From positions 1 to 48,965 of the forward strand of contig DASWED010000010.1 of assembly GCA_036394995.1 (NCBI GenBank): a stretch of 48,965 bases of DNA, in the 5' to 3' direction. The position numbers and the translations under genes were made by a program. The stretch comes from DASWED01 sp036394995. Lineage in GTDB: Bacteria; Actinomycetota; UBA4738; JACQTL01. Within the stretch, counting starts at the first letter, position 1, and every line of letters begins with the position of its first letter. This document shows, piece after piece, positions 32,436 to 42,213 of this stretch. The notes under the pieces were generated by a model. The model saw only the letters and a list, made by a program, of their open reading frames with translations. It had not been told where the DNA came from and did not search any database.

Positions 32436-34441
32436 TCCGGCCGTCCGTTCGTCGCGGGGACTGACCTCGCGGGCCGGGCATGGGCTCCGTCGGGGCGGCG
32501 CGCGGCCAGCACCGCTGGAGCGGCGGCCGCCCACCCGGCCGCCGCCACCCCCACCGCGATCGCGACCGCGGCCCCGCCGCGGAGGTCGAACCCCAACCGG
32601 TCGGCGACGAACCCCCCCAGGACCAGCGTGGCCAGGCCGAACGCCGGGGACAGCGCGCCCCGTTCCCACCACGGCCGGGGGAGGAGCGCCACGGCCCACC
32701 CCGATCCCGCCACCAGAAGCACCAGCAGCACCAGGAAGCTGGTCCCGCCGAGGCCGGCCGCCGTGGGCACCGCCGGCTCCGGGGGCGCCACCGCGTCGAC
32801 ATCGGGAGCCGGCCCCCGGGCCACCAGGAACCGCTTGCTGGCCGCCCATTCCGGATGCGACGTCCGGAACCGCGGGAAGTGCGCGTAGAACGGCTTCACC
32901 GCGACGACCACCGGGTCCCGCGGCAGGATCCCCTGGATGGCCGGCCAGTACTTGTTCGAGATCGAGTTGAACCTCCGGGCGCCGGGGCGGATGTTCGGCT
33001 CGCCGGCCAGCAGGTGCTCGGGGTTCCCCAGGTACACGTAGATCTGGGACATCCGGTCGGGCGGGGTCTGGGCCCGGAGCCGGCGGAGGGCCGGGATCAG
33101 GCCGAAGTCCGCGCGGGGCCGGGGCTCGACCACCGCGAACACCACCGGCGTGCCGGGGGGGAGGTCGCGTATGTAGCCCATGGCCAGACCGATCGCGCCA
33201 TGGGTCGGGACCTCCTCGTACGGGCCCGAGCGGTACCAGGCCCTGGTCCCCAGGGCGGCGGACCCGGCCACGGCGATCACCGCGATCGCCGCCGGCACCA
33301 CCCGGCGGGTCCACGCCGGCCGGTCACGGCCGACGCGGGATGCCACCAGGCGGGTGAGACCGACCACCGCCGCCGCCAGCAGCAGCGGCATCCCCAGGGC
33401 GAACCCCAGGATCCGCTGCGCCGGGAACGTCAGGCCCAGCCAGAACAACCCGTACGCGGCCACGCCCATCGCCGCCCACACACCGAGGATCACCAGGCCT
33501 CGCCGGCGGTCCCGATTCGCCGGCACCGCCAGGGCCGCGCCGCCGCCGGCCATGGCGGGAACGGTGGCCCACAGCGCATACAGCGGCCCCTGCCCGCGCA
33601 GGATCAGCTCGAAGTGCCGGCGGTTGTTGGCCTCCACGGGCGCGAACCCCGGGGCCGCCCACAGGGCCGCCCCTCCCGCGAGGGTCCCGCCACCCACGGC
33701 GGCGGCGAGACGCGCCGCCGGCGTCCGCCGGAACGGCGGCCCCGACCGGATGCTCTCCGGCAGGACCAGCACGAACAGCAGCCCGAGCAGCACCAGCGTG
33801 AACAGCGCGAACTGCCAGTGGACGATCCACGCCGCGGCGAGGACGAGCGCCATCCCCGTCCCCACCGGGCGGCCCTCCACGACGAGCAGGGCCAGGGCCA
33901 CGACGGCGAGGAGCAGGAGGTCGGCCATGAGGTTGTCGAGGTAGCCGTCGGCGGTGATCGCCACATTCACCGAGAGCCCGGCCATCACGACGTAGATGGG
34001 GACGGCCCAGGCCGGCTCCCGGAGCGCTCCCCGGGCCATGGCACCGGCCACCAGTCCGATCGCGGCGGCGAGCACGCCGGAGAGCACGAACGCCAGCCTC
34101 CACGACGTCACCCCGGTGACCGCGTGCACCAGCGACCCCAGCACCGGGTACCCGGGTCGCCCCGAGTTCGGCGCGTTCGGGCGGAACGGGTACTGGTCCA
34201 CGGCCTGGAGGGCGTCGAGCCCCCCGTTCGCCACCACCCGCTGGCGCCAGACGTACGTGGGCGAGTCGTCCCCCACCGGGATGCTCCAGCCGTTCGAGGG
34301 GTACAGCGAGACGAACACACCGACCACCAGCAGCACCCCGAGGACCGTCGCGACCGTCCAGGCCACGGGCTCGATCCGGGGCCGGGCGTGGGCGTCGGGA
34401 CGAACCGGACGGCCGGCCGGGCGGCGGAGCCTCAGCTCCAC
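32432..34441 (-). CDS. Large polytopic membrane protein, possible glycosyltransferase
   Basis: A 669-residue integral membrane protein with about 12-14 predicted helices and an extracytoplasmic loop (about 425-560). The first loop, YPSNGWSIPVGDDSPTYVWR, carries an acidic pair (GDDSP) soon after the first helix, as in GT-C fold glycosyltransferases, and GRPGYPVLGSLVHAVTG follows. I cannot place it in a named family. It is cotranscribed with the phosphoesterase and the YfhO-like gene, which together suggest envelope glycan or lipid work. GTG start at 34441, 75 bases after the protease stop. Confidence 0.7.
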   Translation of the reverse strand: MELRLRRPAGRPVRPDAHARPRIEPVAWTVATVLGVLLVVGVFVSLYPSNGWSIPVGDDSPTYVWRQRVVANGGLDALQAVDQYPFRPNAPNSGRPGYPVLGSLVHAVTGVTSWRLAFVLSGVLAAAIGLVAGAMARGALREPAWAVPIYVVMAGLSVNVAITADGYLDNLMADLLLLAVVALALLVVEGRPVGTGMALVLAAAWIVHWQFALFTLVLLGLLFVLVLPESIRSGPPFRRTPAARLAAAVGGGTLAGGAALWAAPGFAPVEANNRRHFELILRGQGPLYALWATVPAMAGGGAALAVPANRDRRRGLVILGVWAAMGVAAYGLFWLGLTFPAQRILGFALGMPLLLAAAVVGLTRLVASRVGRDRPAWTRRVVPAAIAVIAVAGSAALGTRAWYRSGPYEEVPTHGAIGLAMGYIRDLPPGTPVVFAVVEPRPRADFGLIPALRRLRAQTPPDRMSQIYVYLGNPEHLLAGEPNIRPGARRFNSISNKYWPAIQGILPRDPVVVAVKPFYAHFPRFRTSHPEWAASKRFLVARGPAPDVDAVAPPEPAVPTAAGLGGTSFLVLLVLLVAGSGWAVALLPRPWWERGALSPAFGLATLVLGGFVADRLGFDLRGGAAVAIAVGVAAAGWAAAAPAVLAARRPDGAHARPARSVPATNGRPE

Positions 34442-34516
34442 GAGTGCTGGGCTCGCTCAGGCATCGCATGACTGTACCGCGGCGACCTGCCGATTCGAGG
34501 GCCCGCCGGGCGGCGG

Positions 34517-35560
34517 CTACCGCTGGAGCGCGGGGCCCAGATCGAGCTCGGTGGGGGTGGCCGAGACCTCGAAGGTCCGGCCGCTGCGGTGCAGGCGGAG
34601 GGTGAGCCGCCGTTCGATCGCACCGGAGTCCATCAGGCGCTGGAGGTCGTCCATCCCCCGGACCGGCTGGCCCTCCACCTCGAGCAGGAGGTCCTCGGCC
34701 CGGATGCCGGCCACGGCCGCCGGGCTCCCCGGAACGACCTCCACGATCTCCACGCCCCGGTGGCGGCCGAGCTCCGTGGCCAGCCGGGGGGGCAGCGGCC
34801 GGGGGCCGCCCGCGATCCCCAGGTAGGCCCGGCGGACCCGGCCCTCGGTCATGAGCGCGGCCACGATGCGACGGGTGGCCGGGTTGATCGGCACCGCCAG
34901 CCCGAGCCCCTGGCCCATCCCCGGGCCGACCACGGCAGTGTTGATCCCCACCAGCCGGGCGTTCGCGTCGGCCAGCGCGCCGCCGGAGTTCCCGGGATGC
35001 AGGGCGGCGTCGGTCTGGATCACGTTCTCCACCAGCCGGGTCACCGACCCGGCCCGTGTCGGGAACGACCGCCCGAGCGCGCTGACCACCCCGGCCGTGA
35101 CCGAGCCGGCGAACCCGAACGGGTTGCCGATGGCCACCACCAGCTGGCCCACGCGGAGCCCAGATGCGTCCCCGAGCGTGGCGGTCGCCAGGTCCGAGCC
35201 CGAGGCCCGGACCACGGCCAGGTCCGACAGTGGGTCCGTGCCGACGATCTCGATGTCGAGCTCCCGGCCGTCGGTGAACGAGGCGATCCCCCGGTCGGTC
35301 CCCGCCACGACGTGCGCCGAGGTCAGCAGGAACCCGTCCGGGGTGACGGCCACGGCGCTTCCCCCGCCCTCGATCCGGCCCCGCCCGCCCATCCGGCGCC
35401 ACACCCGCAGGTTCGCCACGGACGGCGAGAGCCGGTCGGCCACGCCCGTGACGACCCGCGAGTACGCGTCGAGCGCCTCGCCCTCCCCGCCATCGTCCCC
35501 GGGCTCGCCCGGAGCCTGTCCGTTCCCCAGCAGCACGTCCAGGAATGCGATCTCGGCCAC
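34517..35560 (-). CDS. Trypsin-like serine protease with PDZ domain (HtrA/DegP family)
   Basis: A 347-residue S1C protease. The triad is visible: His83 in LLTSAHVVAG, Asp113 in DPLSDLAVV, Ser192 in HPGNSGGAL. The PDZ domain (about 250-335) contains LGIAGGPRPLPP, VEIVEVVPGSPAAVAGIRAE and LLLEVEGQPVRGMDDLQ. Unlike usual HtrA proteins, it has no signal peptide or membrane anchor in front of the protease domain; the first 45 residues are acidic and hydrophilic, so the product may stay in the cytoplasm unless the start is misplaced. It lies ahead of the membrane-protein/phosphoesterase genes on the same strand. Confidence 0.92.
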   Translation of the reverse strand: MAEIAFLDVLLGNGQAPGEPGDDGGEGEALDAYSRVVTGVADRLSPSVANLRVWRRMGGRGRIEGGGSAVAVTPDGFLLTSAHVVAGTDRGIASFTDGRELDIEIVGTDPLSDLAVVRASGSDLATATLGDASGLRVGQLVVAIGNPFGFAGSVTAGVVSALGRSFPTRAGSVTRLVENVIQTDAALHPGNSGGALADANARLVGINTAVVGPGMGQGLGLAVPINPATRRIVAALMTEGRVRRAYLGIAGGPRPLPPRLATELGRHRGVEIVEVVPGSPAAVAGIRAEDLLLEVEGQPVRGMDDLQRLMDSGAIERRLTLRLHRSGRTFEVSATPTELDLGPALQR

Positions 35561-35605
35561 GAACCGAGCCTAGCACCGACCCCGTGTAATGAAGTAATGA
35601 CCCCG

Positions 35606-36832
35606 TCAGGCGTCGTCCGCGAGGCCCGACGGGGGGAGCCCGCCGTGGTCGAGGTCCTGGCTGGCCAGGCGGGCCGCCTCGTCGTAGATGCGGCGGGCCG
35701 GGACGCCGGTCTCGCGGGCGGCCCGGGCGCAGTCCTCGAACTCGGGCGAGACGGTGACGGGGTGGCCGTCCAGCAGGCCGATCTTCACCGCCACCGTCCC
35801 GGCCGAGGTCTCGACCTTCACGGTCTCTCGCTCCAGGGCGTGCTTCGAGACCGGCGCGGACCGGACGCCGAGGGTCCCGGTCTCCAGGAACAGGATCCGG
35901 CGGAGCTCCTCCTCCCGGGCCGCGGCGCACAGCACCGAGATCGTCACCGCCGGCCGGCTCTTCTTCATCACGATCGGCGTCAGCCAGGCGTCCTGGGCCC
36001 CCGCCCCCAGCAGGCGTTCGAGCACGAACTCGTACAGCTCCGGGTTGAGGTCGTCGACGTTCGTGGCCAGCACCACGTCGCCGGCCGCGTCGGGCCCGAG
36101 CACCACCGGCCGGCGTTCGACCTCAGGGCCCACCATGATCCGGAGCACGTCGGGAAAGTCGAGCTCGTGGGTCCCGGCGCCGTAGCCCACGGACTCCACC
36201 TCCATGGACGGCATCTCGCCGTACCCCTCGGCCATCGCCGACAGGATCGCCGCGCCGGTGGGGGTGACCAGTTCCACGGGGACGCCACGCGAGTACATGG
36301 GCGCCCCCCGCAACAGCTCCACCACCGCGGGGGCGGGGAGCGGCAGCAGCCCGTGGTCCGTTCGAACCATGCCGGTACCGGTGGGGACGGCCGACGACAC
36401 CACCCGCTCCACCCCCAGGAGGTCGATCGCGATCGCGGTCCCCACGATGTCCACGATCGAGTCGATCCCGCCCACCTCGTGGAACGTGACCAGCTCCACC
36501 TCCTTGCGGTGGATGCGAGCCTCTGCCTCGGCCAGCCGCCGGAAGATCCGCTGGGCGTTCCGCAGCACGCTCGGTCCGAGCTCCGCCCTCTCCAGCATCA
36601 TCCGGATGCTCGAGTACGTGCGGACCAACGGCGTCTCGGCGGCCAGCACGGTGACCCGAGTGGCGCGGAGCCCGTGGGTGTGGATCTCCTCCGCGGACAG
36701 CTCGAACGGCTCCAGGGGCAGGGCCGCGAGCCCCGCGCGGATCTCGTCCAGGTCCGCACCGGCGTCCACCAGCGCGGCCAGGGCCATGTCGCCGGAGATC
36801 CCGGCGATGCAGTCGAAGTAGGCGATCCGCAC
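35606..36832 (-). CDS. larC: LarC, nickel insertion for the nickel-pincer cofactor
   Basis: A 408-residue single-frame LarC (DUF111) protein. It starts with MRIAYFDCIAGISGDMALAA, the family hallmark, and has FHEVGGIDSIVDIVGTAIAI, PTGAAILSAMAEGYG and a C-terminal ferredoxin-like part with VLATNVDDLNPELYEFVLER. LarC inserts Ni into the pyridinium dithiocarboxylate mononucleotide cofactor, using CTP. In Lactobacillus it is split by a frameshift site, whereas here it is continuous. It starts 4 bases after the larB stop. LarE, the sulfur transferase, and a LarA-type racemase are not in the window. Confidence 0.93.
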   Translation of the reverse strand: MRIAYFDCIAGISGDMALAALVDAGADLDEIRAGLAALPLEPFELSAEEIHTHGLRATRVTVLAAETPLVRTYSSIRMMLERAELGPSVLRNAQRIFRRLAEAEARIHRKEVELVTFHEVGGIDSIVDIVGTAIAIDLLGVERVVSSAVPTGTGMVRTDHGLLPLPAPAVVELLRGAPMYSRGVPVELVTPTGAAILSAMAEGYGEMPSMEVESVGYGAGTHELDFPDVLRIMVGPEVERRPVVLGPDAAGDVVLATNVDDLNPELYEFVLERLLGAGAQDAWLTPIVMKKSRPAVTISVLCAAAREEELRRILFLETGTLGVRSAPVSKHALERETVKVETSAGTVAVKIGLLDGHPVTVSPEFEDCARAARETGVPARRIYDEAARLASQDLDHGGLPPSGLADDA

Positions 36833-36836
36833 CGGC

Positions 36837-37622
<786 letters not shown>

Positions 37623-37624
37623 TG

Positions 37625-37645
37625 TATACTTCGCCCGTTCGGGCA
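37625..37645 (+). promoter_or_regulatory. -10-like box and palindrome between larB and the DUF4446 gene
   Basis: TATACT (37625-37630) matches a -10 box in five of six positions, though no good -35 lies at the right distance. Directly after it is CGCCCGTTCGGGCA (37632-37645), an almost perfect palindrome that differs in one base from the right arm of the 14605-14641 repeat. Sitting at the predicted transcription start, it would be well placed as an operator. Only 57 bases separate the two divergent gene starts. Confidence 0.3.
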
Positions 37646-37679
37646 GGTAAATGCCCATTTTCGCCAACGGACCGGGCTC

Positions 37680-38207
37680 GTGACCTTTCCCGCCAAGACC
37701 CTCTCGGTACTCGTCGTCATCGCCGTCGGACTCGCGGTCCTCGCGCTGTTCGTGGCGGCGGCGTCGGCGGCCCGCCGTCGTCCCCGCAGGACGGACACCG
37801 GCGGGCTCCCAGTCCACATCGACGACGTGCTCCGGGGGATCCTGGAAGGCCACGCCCGCTCGCTCCAGCGGCTGGAGGCGGCGGTCCGGCAGCTCGCCTC
37901 CCAGGGCGCCCGTCTCGGCGAGCAGCTGGCCGGGACGGTCCAGCGGGTGGCCCTCATCCGGTACGACGCGTTCGAGGACGTCGGCGGGCGGCTGTCGTTC
38001 TCCTGCGCGATGCTCGACGACCACGGCAACGGCGTCGTGGTCACGTCCATCAACGGGCGGCAGGACACCCGGGTGTACGCGAAGCCGGTGCACGAGGGGA
38101 CCAGCGACCACAACCTGTCCGAGGAGGAGATCGAGGCCATCCGAGAAGCGCTGGCCGGCCGGATGCCCGGTCCGGAGGCGCCCAAGCAGAGGGTGGAGGC
38201 GAGATGA
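37680..38207 (+). CDS. DUF4446 family membrane-anchored protein
   Basis: A 175-residue protein with one N-terminal transmembrane helix (about 7-30) and a soluble domain typical of DUF4446: a helical stretch with LQRLEAAVRQLASQG, then VQRVALIRYDAFEDVGGRLS, FSCAMLDDHGNGVVVTSING and an end with HNLSEEEIEAI. The function of the family is not known to me. The GTG start at 37680 fits the beginning of the hydrophobic helix. Its stop overlaps the ATG of the bactofilin gene (ATGA), suggesting that the two products work together near the membrane. Confidence 0.85.
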   Translation: MTFPAKTLSVLVVIAVGLAVLALFVAAASAARRRPRRTDTGGLPVHIDDVLRGILEGHARSLQRLEAAVRQLASQGARLGEQLAGTVQRVALIRYDAFEDVGGRLSFSCAMLDDHGNGVVVTSINGRQDTRVYAKPVHEGTSDHNLSEEEIEAIREALAGRMPGPEAPKQRVEAR

Positions 38208-38779
38208 GCTGGAGGCGTGAGCACGGCGGGGAACGGTCGCCGGAGGAAGCCCCGGCGCCGGGAGCGGAAGGAGCGCGGCACATGGCACAGGAGAACGAGG
38301 TCACCGTCATCGGGCAGGGGGCGCGGCTGGAGGGGACCGTCGTCTCCGCGGGCTCGCTCCGGATCGACGGCCAGGTCAAGGGCCAGATCAACGCCGACGG
38401 CGACGTCATGCTCTCCGCCCAGAGCCAGGTGGAGGCCGACATCCGGGCCGAGAACGTGGTGATCGCCGGCCGGTTCACCGGCAACATCCAGGTCACGGGC
38501 AAGGCGGAGCTGGCCCGCGGCGGCCGGGTGGACGGCAACATCACCTCGAAGGTCCTGGTGGTGCAGGAGGGCGGGATCTTCTGCGGCCAGTCGACCATGG
38601 ACCAGCCCGCGGGCGGGCAGCCCGCCGCGGCCGCGACGGCGTCCCGGCCGGTATCGCCACCCGTCTCCACGACGTCGAACGCCGACGCCGAGCCCGCCGG
38701 GGCCCCGAGCCCCGCGCCGGTCGCCTCGGGCGCCGAGCCGAAGTCCGACGGCGAACCGGCCAGGGCCACCGCACGGTAG
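38204..38779 (+). CDS. Bactofilin (polymer-forming cytoskeletal protein)
   Basis: A 191-residue protein with a central bactofilin beta-helix (about 30-130): VIGQGARLEGTVVSAGSLRI, GQVKGQINADGDVMLSAQSQ and repeats with hydrophobic residues every five to six positions, through GGRVDGNITSKVLVVQEGG. The flanks are flexible: a charged N-terminus and an Ala/Pro/Ser-rich tail. Bactofilins polymerise without nucleotide and organise envelope enzymes. The ATG at 38204 overlaps the DUF4446 stop; the internal ATG at 38282 (MAQENEVTVIG), with a GGAAGGAG ribosome site, is a serious alternative that gives the more usual N-terminus. Confidence 0.9.
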   Translation: MSWRREHGGERSPEEAPAPGAEGARHMAQENEVTVIGQGARLEGTVVSAGSLRIDGQVKGQINADGDVMLSAQSQVEADIRAENVVIAGRFTGNIQVTGKAELARGGRVDGNITSKVLVVQEGGIFCGQSTMDQPAGGQPAAAATASRPVSPPVSTTSNADAEPAGAPSPAPVASGAEPKSDGEPARATAR

Positions 38780-38799
38780 GTCGACGACAAGCGCGACGC

Positions 38800-40065
38800 A
38801 TGCTCGATCTGAAGGCGATTCGCGACGACCCGGGGCCGTTCCGGGCGGGGCTGGCCCGGCGGGGCGCGGCCGACGCGCTCGACCGCCTGATCGCACTCGA
38901 CGCCGAGGTCCGTTCGCTGAAGACCCGGGTGGAGGAGCTCCGGGCCGAGCAGAACCGGGCCTCGAAGGAGATCGGGCGGGCTGCCCCCAACGAGCGGCAG
39001 GCCCTCATCGACTCGCTCAAGGTGGTCTCCGACGAGCTGAAGGAGCTCGAGCCGCGCCTCCAGTCCGTCGAGGACGAGCTGGACGCCCTGCTCCTGCGGG
39101 TTCCCAACGTCCCCCACGAGAGCGTCCCCGACGGCGCGACCGACGACGACAACGTCGAGATCAAGCGGACCGGCGAGCCGCCCGCGCTCGGATTCGAGGC
39201 GAGGGACCACGTGGAGCTGGGCGAGGCCTTCGGAGCCCTCGACATCGAACGGGCCGCCCGGACCTCCGGGTCACGGTTCGTGTACCTCACCGGCCCCGGC
39301 GTGTGGCTGCAGTTCGCCCTGGTCCGGTACGCGCTGGACGTGGTGACCGCGAAGGGGTTCACGCCGGTCATCCCCCCGGTGCTGGTGCGCGAGGAGGCCA
39401 TGTACGGGACGGGGTTCCTGCCCACCGACGAGGCCCAGCTGTACGTCACCCGCGAGGACGACCTGTACCTCGTGGGGACCTCGGAGGTGCCCCTGGCGTC
39501 GTTCCACCAGGACGAGATCCTGGAGCCGGGCGCCCTCCCCGTTCGCTACGCGGGCTACTCCACGTGCTTCCGGCGCGAGGCCGGGACGTACGGCAAGGAC
39601 ACCCGGGGCATGTTCCGGGTGCACCAGTTCGACAAGGTCGAGATGTTCTCGTTCTGCGATCCGGAGCGGTCGTGGGACGAACACGAGTTCCTGGTATCGA
39701 TCGAGGAGGAGATCGTCCGAGGCCTCGAGATCCCCTACCGCCTGGTGAACGTGTGCACGGGGGAGCTGGGGGCCTCGGCGGCGAAGAAGGTCGACCTGGA
39801 GGCATGGTTCCCGGGGCAGGGCAGGTACCGGGAGCTGACCTCGTGTTCGAACTGCACGGACTACCAGGCCCGCCGGCTCGGCGTCCGGGTGCGCGGGGAG
39901 GCCGGCAACCGGCCGGTGCACACGCTGAACGGCACGGCGTGTGCGGTGGGCCGGACGATCATCGCGGTGCTGGAGAACCACCAGCGGGCCGACGGCTCGG
40001 TGGAGTTCCCCGAGGTCCTGCACCCGTACCTCCCCGATGCGCTCCGGGTCCTGCGTCCGGCCTGA
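38800..40065 (+). CDS. serS: Seryl-tRNA synthetase
   Basis: A 421-residue class II synthetase of normal length. The N-terminal coiled-coil arm (about 30-105) is present with RVEELRAEQNRASKEIG. Motif 2 is CFRREAGTYGKDTRGMFRVH, followed by QFDKVEMF, and motif 3 is the VGRTIIAVLENHQ region near the C-terminus. The TSEVPLASFH segment of the serine site is present. It charges tRNA-Ser with serine. It lies 20 bases after the bactofilin stop on the same strand, and ends convergent with the lipoprotein gene. Confidence 0.97.
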   Translation: MLDLKAIRDDPGPFRAGLARRGAADALDRLIALDAEVRSLKTRVEELRAEQNRASKEIGRAAPNERQALIDSLKVVSDELKELEPRLQSVEDELDALLLRVPNVPHESVPDGATDDDNVEIKRTGEPPALGFEARDHVELGEAFGALDIERAARTSGSRFVYLTGPGVWLQFALVRYALDVVTAKGFTPVIPPVLVREEAMYGTGFLPTDEAQLYVTREDDLYLVGTSEVPLASFHQDEILEPGALPVRYAGYSTCFRREAGTYGKDTRGMFRVHQFDKVEMFSFCDPERSWDEHEFLVSIEEEIVRGLEIPYRLVNVCTGELGASAAKKVDLEAWFPGQGRYRELTSCSNCTDYQARRLGVRVRGEAGNRPVHTLNGTACAVGRTIIAVLENHQRADGSVEFPEVLHPYLPDALRVLRPA

Positions 40066-40088
40066 GCCCCTCGCGGCGAACGGGTCGC

Positions 40089-41621
40089 TCAGTCGCGGTG
40101 GTGGCTGACGACCTCGAGCAGGTCGATCCCGACCGGCGCGTCGATCTCGATCACCGCGGCGGGCAGCCACTTGCGCACGAGCTTGCCCTGGGGACCGGTG
40201 ACGTCGTCGAAGGACGGCAGGAGCGACTCGAATCCCCTGGCGCGTTCGATGTCGATGAACCCGAAGATCGAGACCCGCTCGGTCTTCAGGGGACCCTCGC
40301 CGCACACGGGGGTGTCGGGGCAGCCCTCCTCGGGGCGCAGCGCCAGGCGGAGGGTGGTGTGGCCGTTCGCGTCGGTCGGCCCGGGGTGGCCCTGTCGGCT
40401 GCCCTCCAGCCCGGTCACCTTCGCCGCCTCGTCCGGACCGGCGGCGTGCACGAAGTCCGCGCTCTGCTGGATGTTCCAGCCGACGGCCCATCCCTCGAGC
40501 GGGCCGTTCTCGGGGAGCGTGATCCCGGCGAGGCCGCCGCAGCGGATGGTCGTCCCCGCCGCGTCGCTGTCCCACCGGAGGTCCGACCGGATCGTGACGA
40601 AGCGGGCAGGGTCGTGGAAGTCGAGTGGCGCGTGGGTGTGCCCGCCCACGTCGTCGGTGATCATGAGGTCGATGCCGGCCAGCAGGAGGAGGTCGGCCAT
40701 GATGTCGCCGCTCGTCTCGAACAGGTCGTGCCGGGTGTATGCCGTGCGGACGATCCGGCCGGGGCCGTCGCCCTTGCCGGACAGCAGGAGCTTCCGGTTC
40801 ACGTCCCGGCCGGATCTGGTTCGGGTTGGTATTTGACACCCTTCGCTGGCGCCCTCGTATGGCCCGATGGTGCCGACCCGGGACAGCAGGCTCGCGCCCA
40901 TGATCGCGAACTGCACCGGGTCGATCCGGTAGGAGTCGGGGTCGATGTCGCGGAACACGTCGTTCGGCGGGCGGTGGGCCCGGCTGAGGGCCCGGAGCAT
41001 GAGGGCCGGGAACGCCGCGGGGTCGTCGGGTTCGGTGAAGGCGGCCTCGACCCACCGGGGGATGGCGTCGGCGAATGCGTCGGGGCCGGTGAGCGGCTGG
41101 CCGATGAGCGGCAGCAGGTAGTCGGGGAGGTCCCACAGGTCCTCGGGGAACCAGATCCGCCCGTCGTGCAGGGCGTCGGCCATCATGGGGACCATGAAGT
41201 CGTAGACGTACGTGTCGATGTAGGTCGGGCGGGCCGGCCCTCCCGCGTAGCCGTCGATGTCCGCGGCGCCGGCGGGGTCGTTGAGGACCTCGCCGGTGTC
41301 CGCCGAGACGATGGGGATGCCGGAGAGCGTGAGGATGTCGAACACCGCCTCGTTGCCCGCGACCGGATCCATGGCCCGCTGGGCCAGGAGCTCCGCGTCC
41401 GCGGCCTGGTGGCCGGTGAGCGGCTCGGCGGTCGGGGTGGGCGGACCCGGGGTCGTGGGAGTGACCGTGGGCGGAGCGGCGGTGGGGGAACCGGTCCCCG
41501 TGGGCGCCGGCGAGCTCGGGCCGGTCCGTTCGATGGGATGGGTGCACGCCGCGACGAGCGCGGCGAGCGCGGCGGCCCCGAGGGCCGCCCGGAGTCCGGT
41601 CGGTCGGGTGCTGGGAGGCAC
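40089..41621 (-). CDS. Unknown exported lipoprotein
   Basis: A 510-residue protein with a lipoprotein signal: a basic start, a hydrophobic stretch and lipobox LVAAC near residue 20. A Thr/Pro/Ser-rich linker follows for about 45 residues. The mature part is not a family I recognise. It looks mostly alpha/beta, with an acidic N-terminal helical half (LTGHQAADAELLAQRAMDP) and a beta-rich C-terminal half with VRTAYTRHDLFETSGDIMAD, GGHTHAPLDFHDPARF and GFIDIERARGFESL. A GTG at 41621 gives the shortest product with a complete signal peptide. It is probably anchored outside the membrane; role unknown. Confidence 0.7.
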   Translation of the reverse strand: MPPSTRPTGLRAALGAAALAALVAACTHPIERTGPSSPAPTGTGSPTAAPPTVTPTTPGPPTPTAEPLTGHQAADAELLAQRAMDPVAGNEAVFDILTLSGIPIVSADTGEVLNDPAGAADIDGYAGGPARPTYIDTYVYDFMVPMMADALHDGRIWFPEDLWDLPDYLLPLIGQPLTGPDAFADAIPRWVEAAFTEPDDPAAFPALMLRALSRAHRPPNDVFRDIDPDSYRIDPVQFAIMGASLLSRVGTIGPYEGASEGCQIPTRTRSGRDVNRKLLLSGKGDGPGRIVRTAYTRHDLFETSGDIMADLLLLAGIDLMITDDVGGHTHAPLDFHDPARFVTIRSDLRWDSDAAGTTIRCGGLAGITLPENGPLEGWAVGWNIQQSADFVHAAGPDEAAKVTGLEGSRQGHPGPTDANGHTTLRLALRPEEGCPDTPVCGEGPLKTERVSIFGFIDIERARGFESLLPSFDDVTGPQGKLVRKWLPAAVIEIDAPVGIDLLEVVSHHRD

Positions 41622-41799
41622 GTCAGTTCCTTCGGCACGCGGGTGAACCGGATGAAGCCTTCCGGCGTCCCCCGAACCTGCATTGTGCCCACCCCGAACG
41701 GCCCCCGCTCGCGCACGAACAGGACCATCCATGACAAAGAGTCCGAAAGACGCCGGGCAACTCCCTCTTCGGTGGTCCCGGGAAGGCGACGTCCGCTCG

Positions 41800-42057
41800 T
41801 TACGAGACCGGACGAGCCTCCTGGGGAATCCGGGCCTCGGGGAGCACGATCACGGTGCGCTGAGGGTCCGGCTGGTTCGAGACCGGGGGTGTCGATCCGG
41901 CAGTGGGAGCGAGGCGGTCCCGTCCGCTCGCCATCGCGCCGAAGACGAAGGCGACGACCAGGGCGAGAACGATCCAGGCCAGCAACGCGAGCAGCAGGAC
42001 GAGCGGCGCCGCGAATCCAACGGTCACCGGGCCCGAATGCAGGGGAAGCACGCCCAT
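41800..42057 (-). CDS. Small single-helix membrane protein, unknown function
   Basis: An 85-residue reading frame. Residues 12-44 form one strong hydrophobic helix (FAAPLVLLLALLAWIVLALV and following), preceded by a short polar N-terminus; the C-terminal half is polar and Pro-rich. No family is recognised. The ATG at 42057 is preceded on the minus strand by AGGAGACTATCTC, a clear ribosome site. It is separated from its neighbours by 178 bases on one side and by the hairpin region and a pseudogene on the other. Confidence 0.55.
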   Translation of the reverse strand: MGVLPLHSGPVTVGFAAPLVLLLALLAWIVLALVVAFVFGAMASGRDRLAPTAGSTPPVSNQPDPQRTVIVLPEARIPQEARPVS

Positions 42058-42103
42058 GAGAGATAGTCTCCTCGATCGAGCGGCTCGTGCACCGGGGACG
42101 TTC

Positions 42104-42138
42104 GGGGGACTCCCCCCTGTCCCCCAGTTGGGGGGCAG
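42104..42138. promoter_or_regulatory. Overlapping G/C hairpins upstream of the small membrane protein gene
   Basis: Two adjacent stems compete for the same C-runs: GGGGG (42104-42108) with CCCCC (42112-42116), and CTGTCCCCC (42117-42125) with GGGGGGCAG (42130-42138) around a four-base AGTT loop. The first G-run could also pair with the second C-run. On the minus strand this would be leader RNA about 50-80 bases ahead of the 85-residue gene. Such exclusive stems can act as attenuators; a plain terminator is also possible. The remaining bases of 42058-42444 hold only the PAP2 pseudogene below. Confidence 0.3.
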
Positions 42139-42213
42139 AGGAGCGTTGGCCGCCCGATCGGTATGGCGCCGGCTCGCCGGGAACATTTCGGGAGGATGAC
42201 CCGGCGGTCGCGC

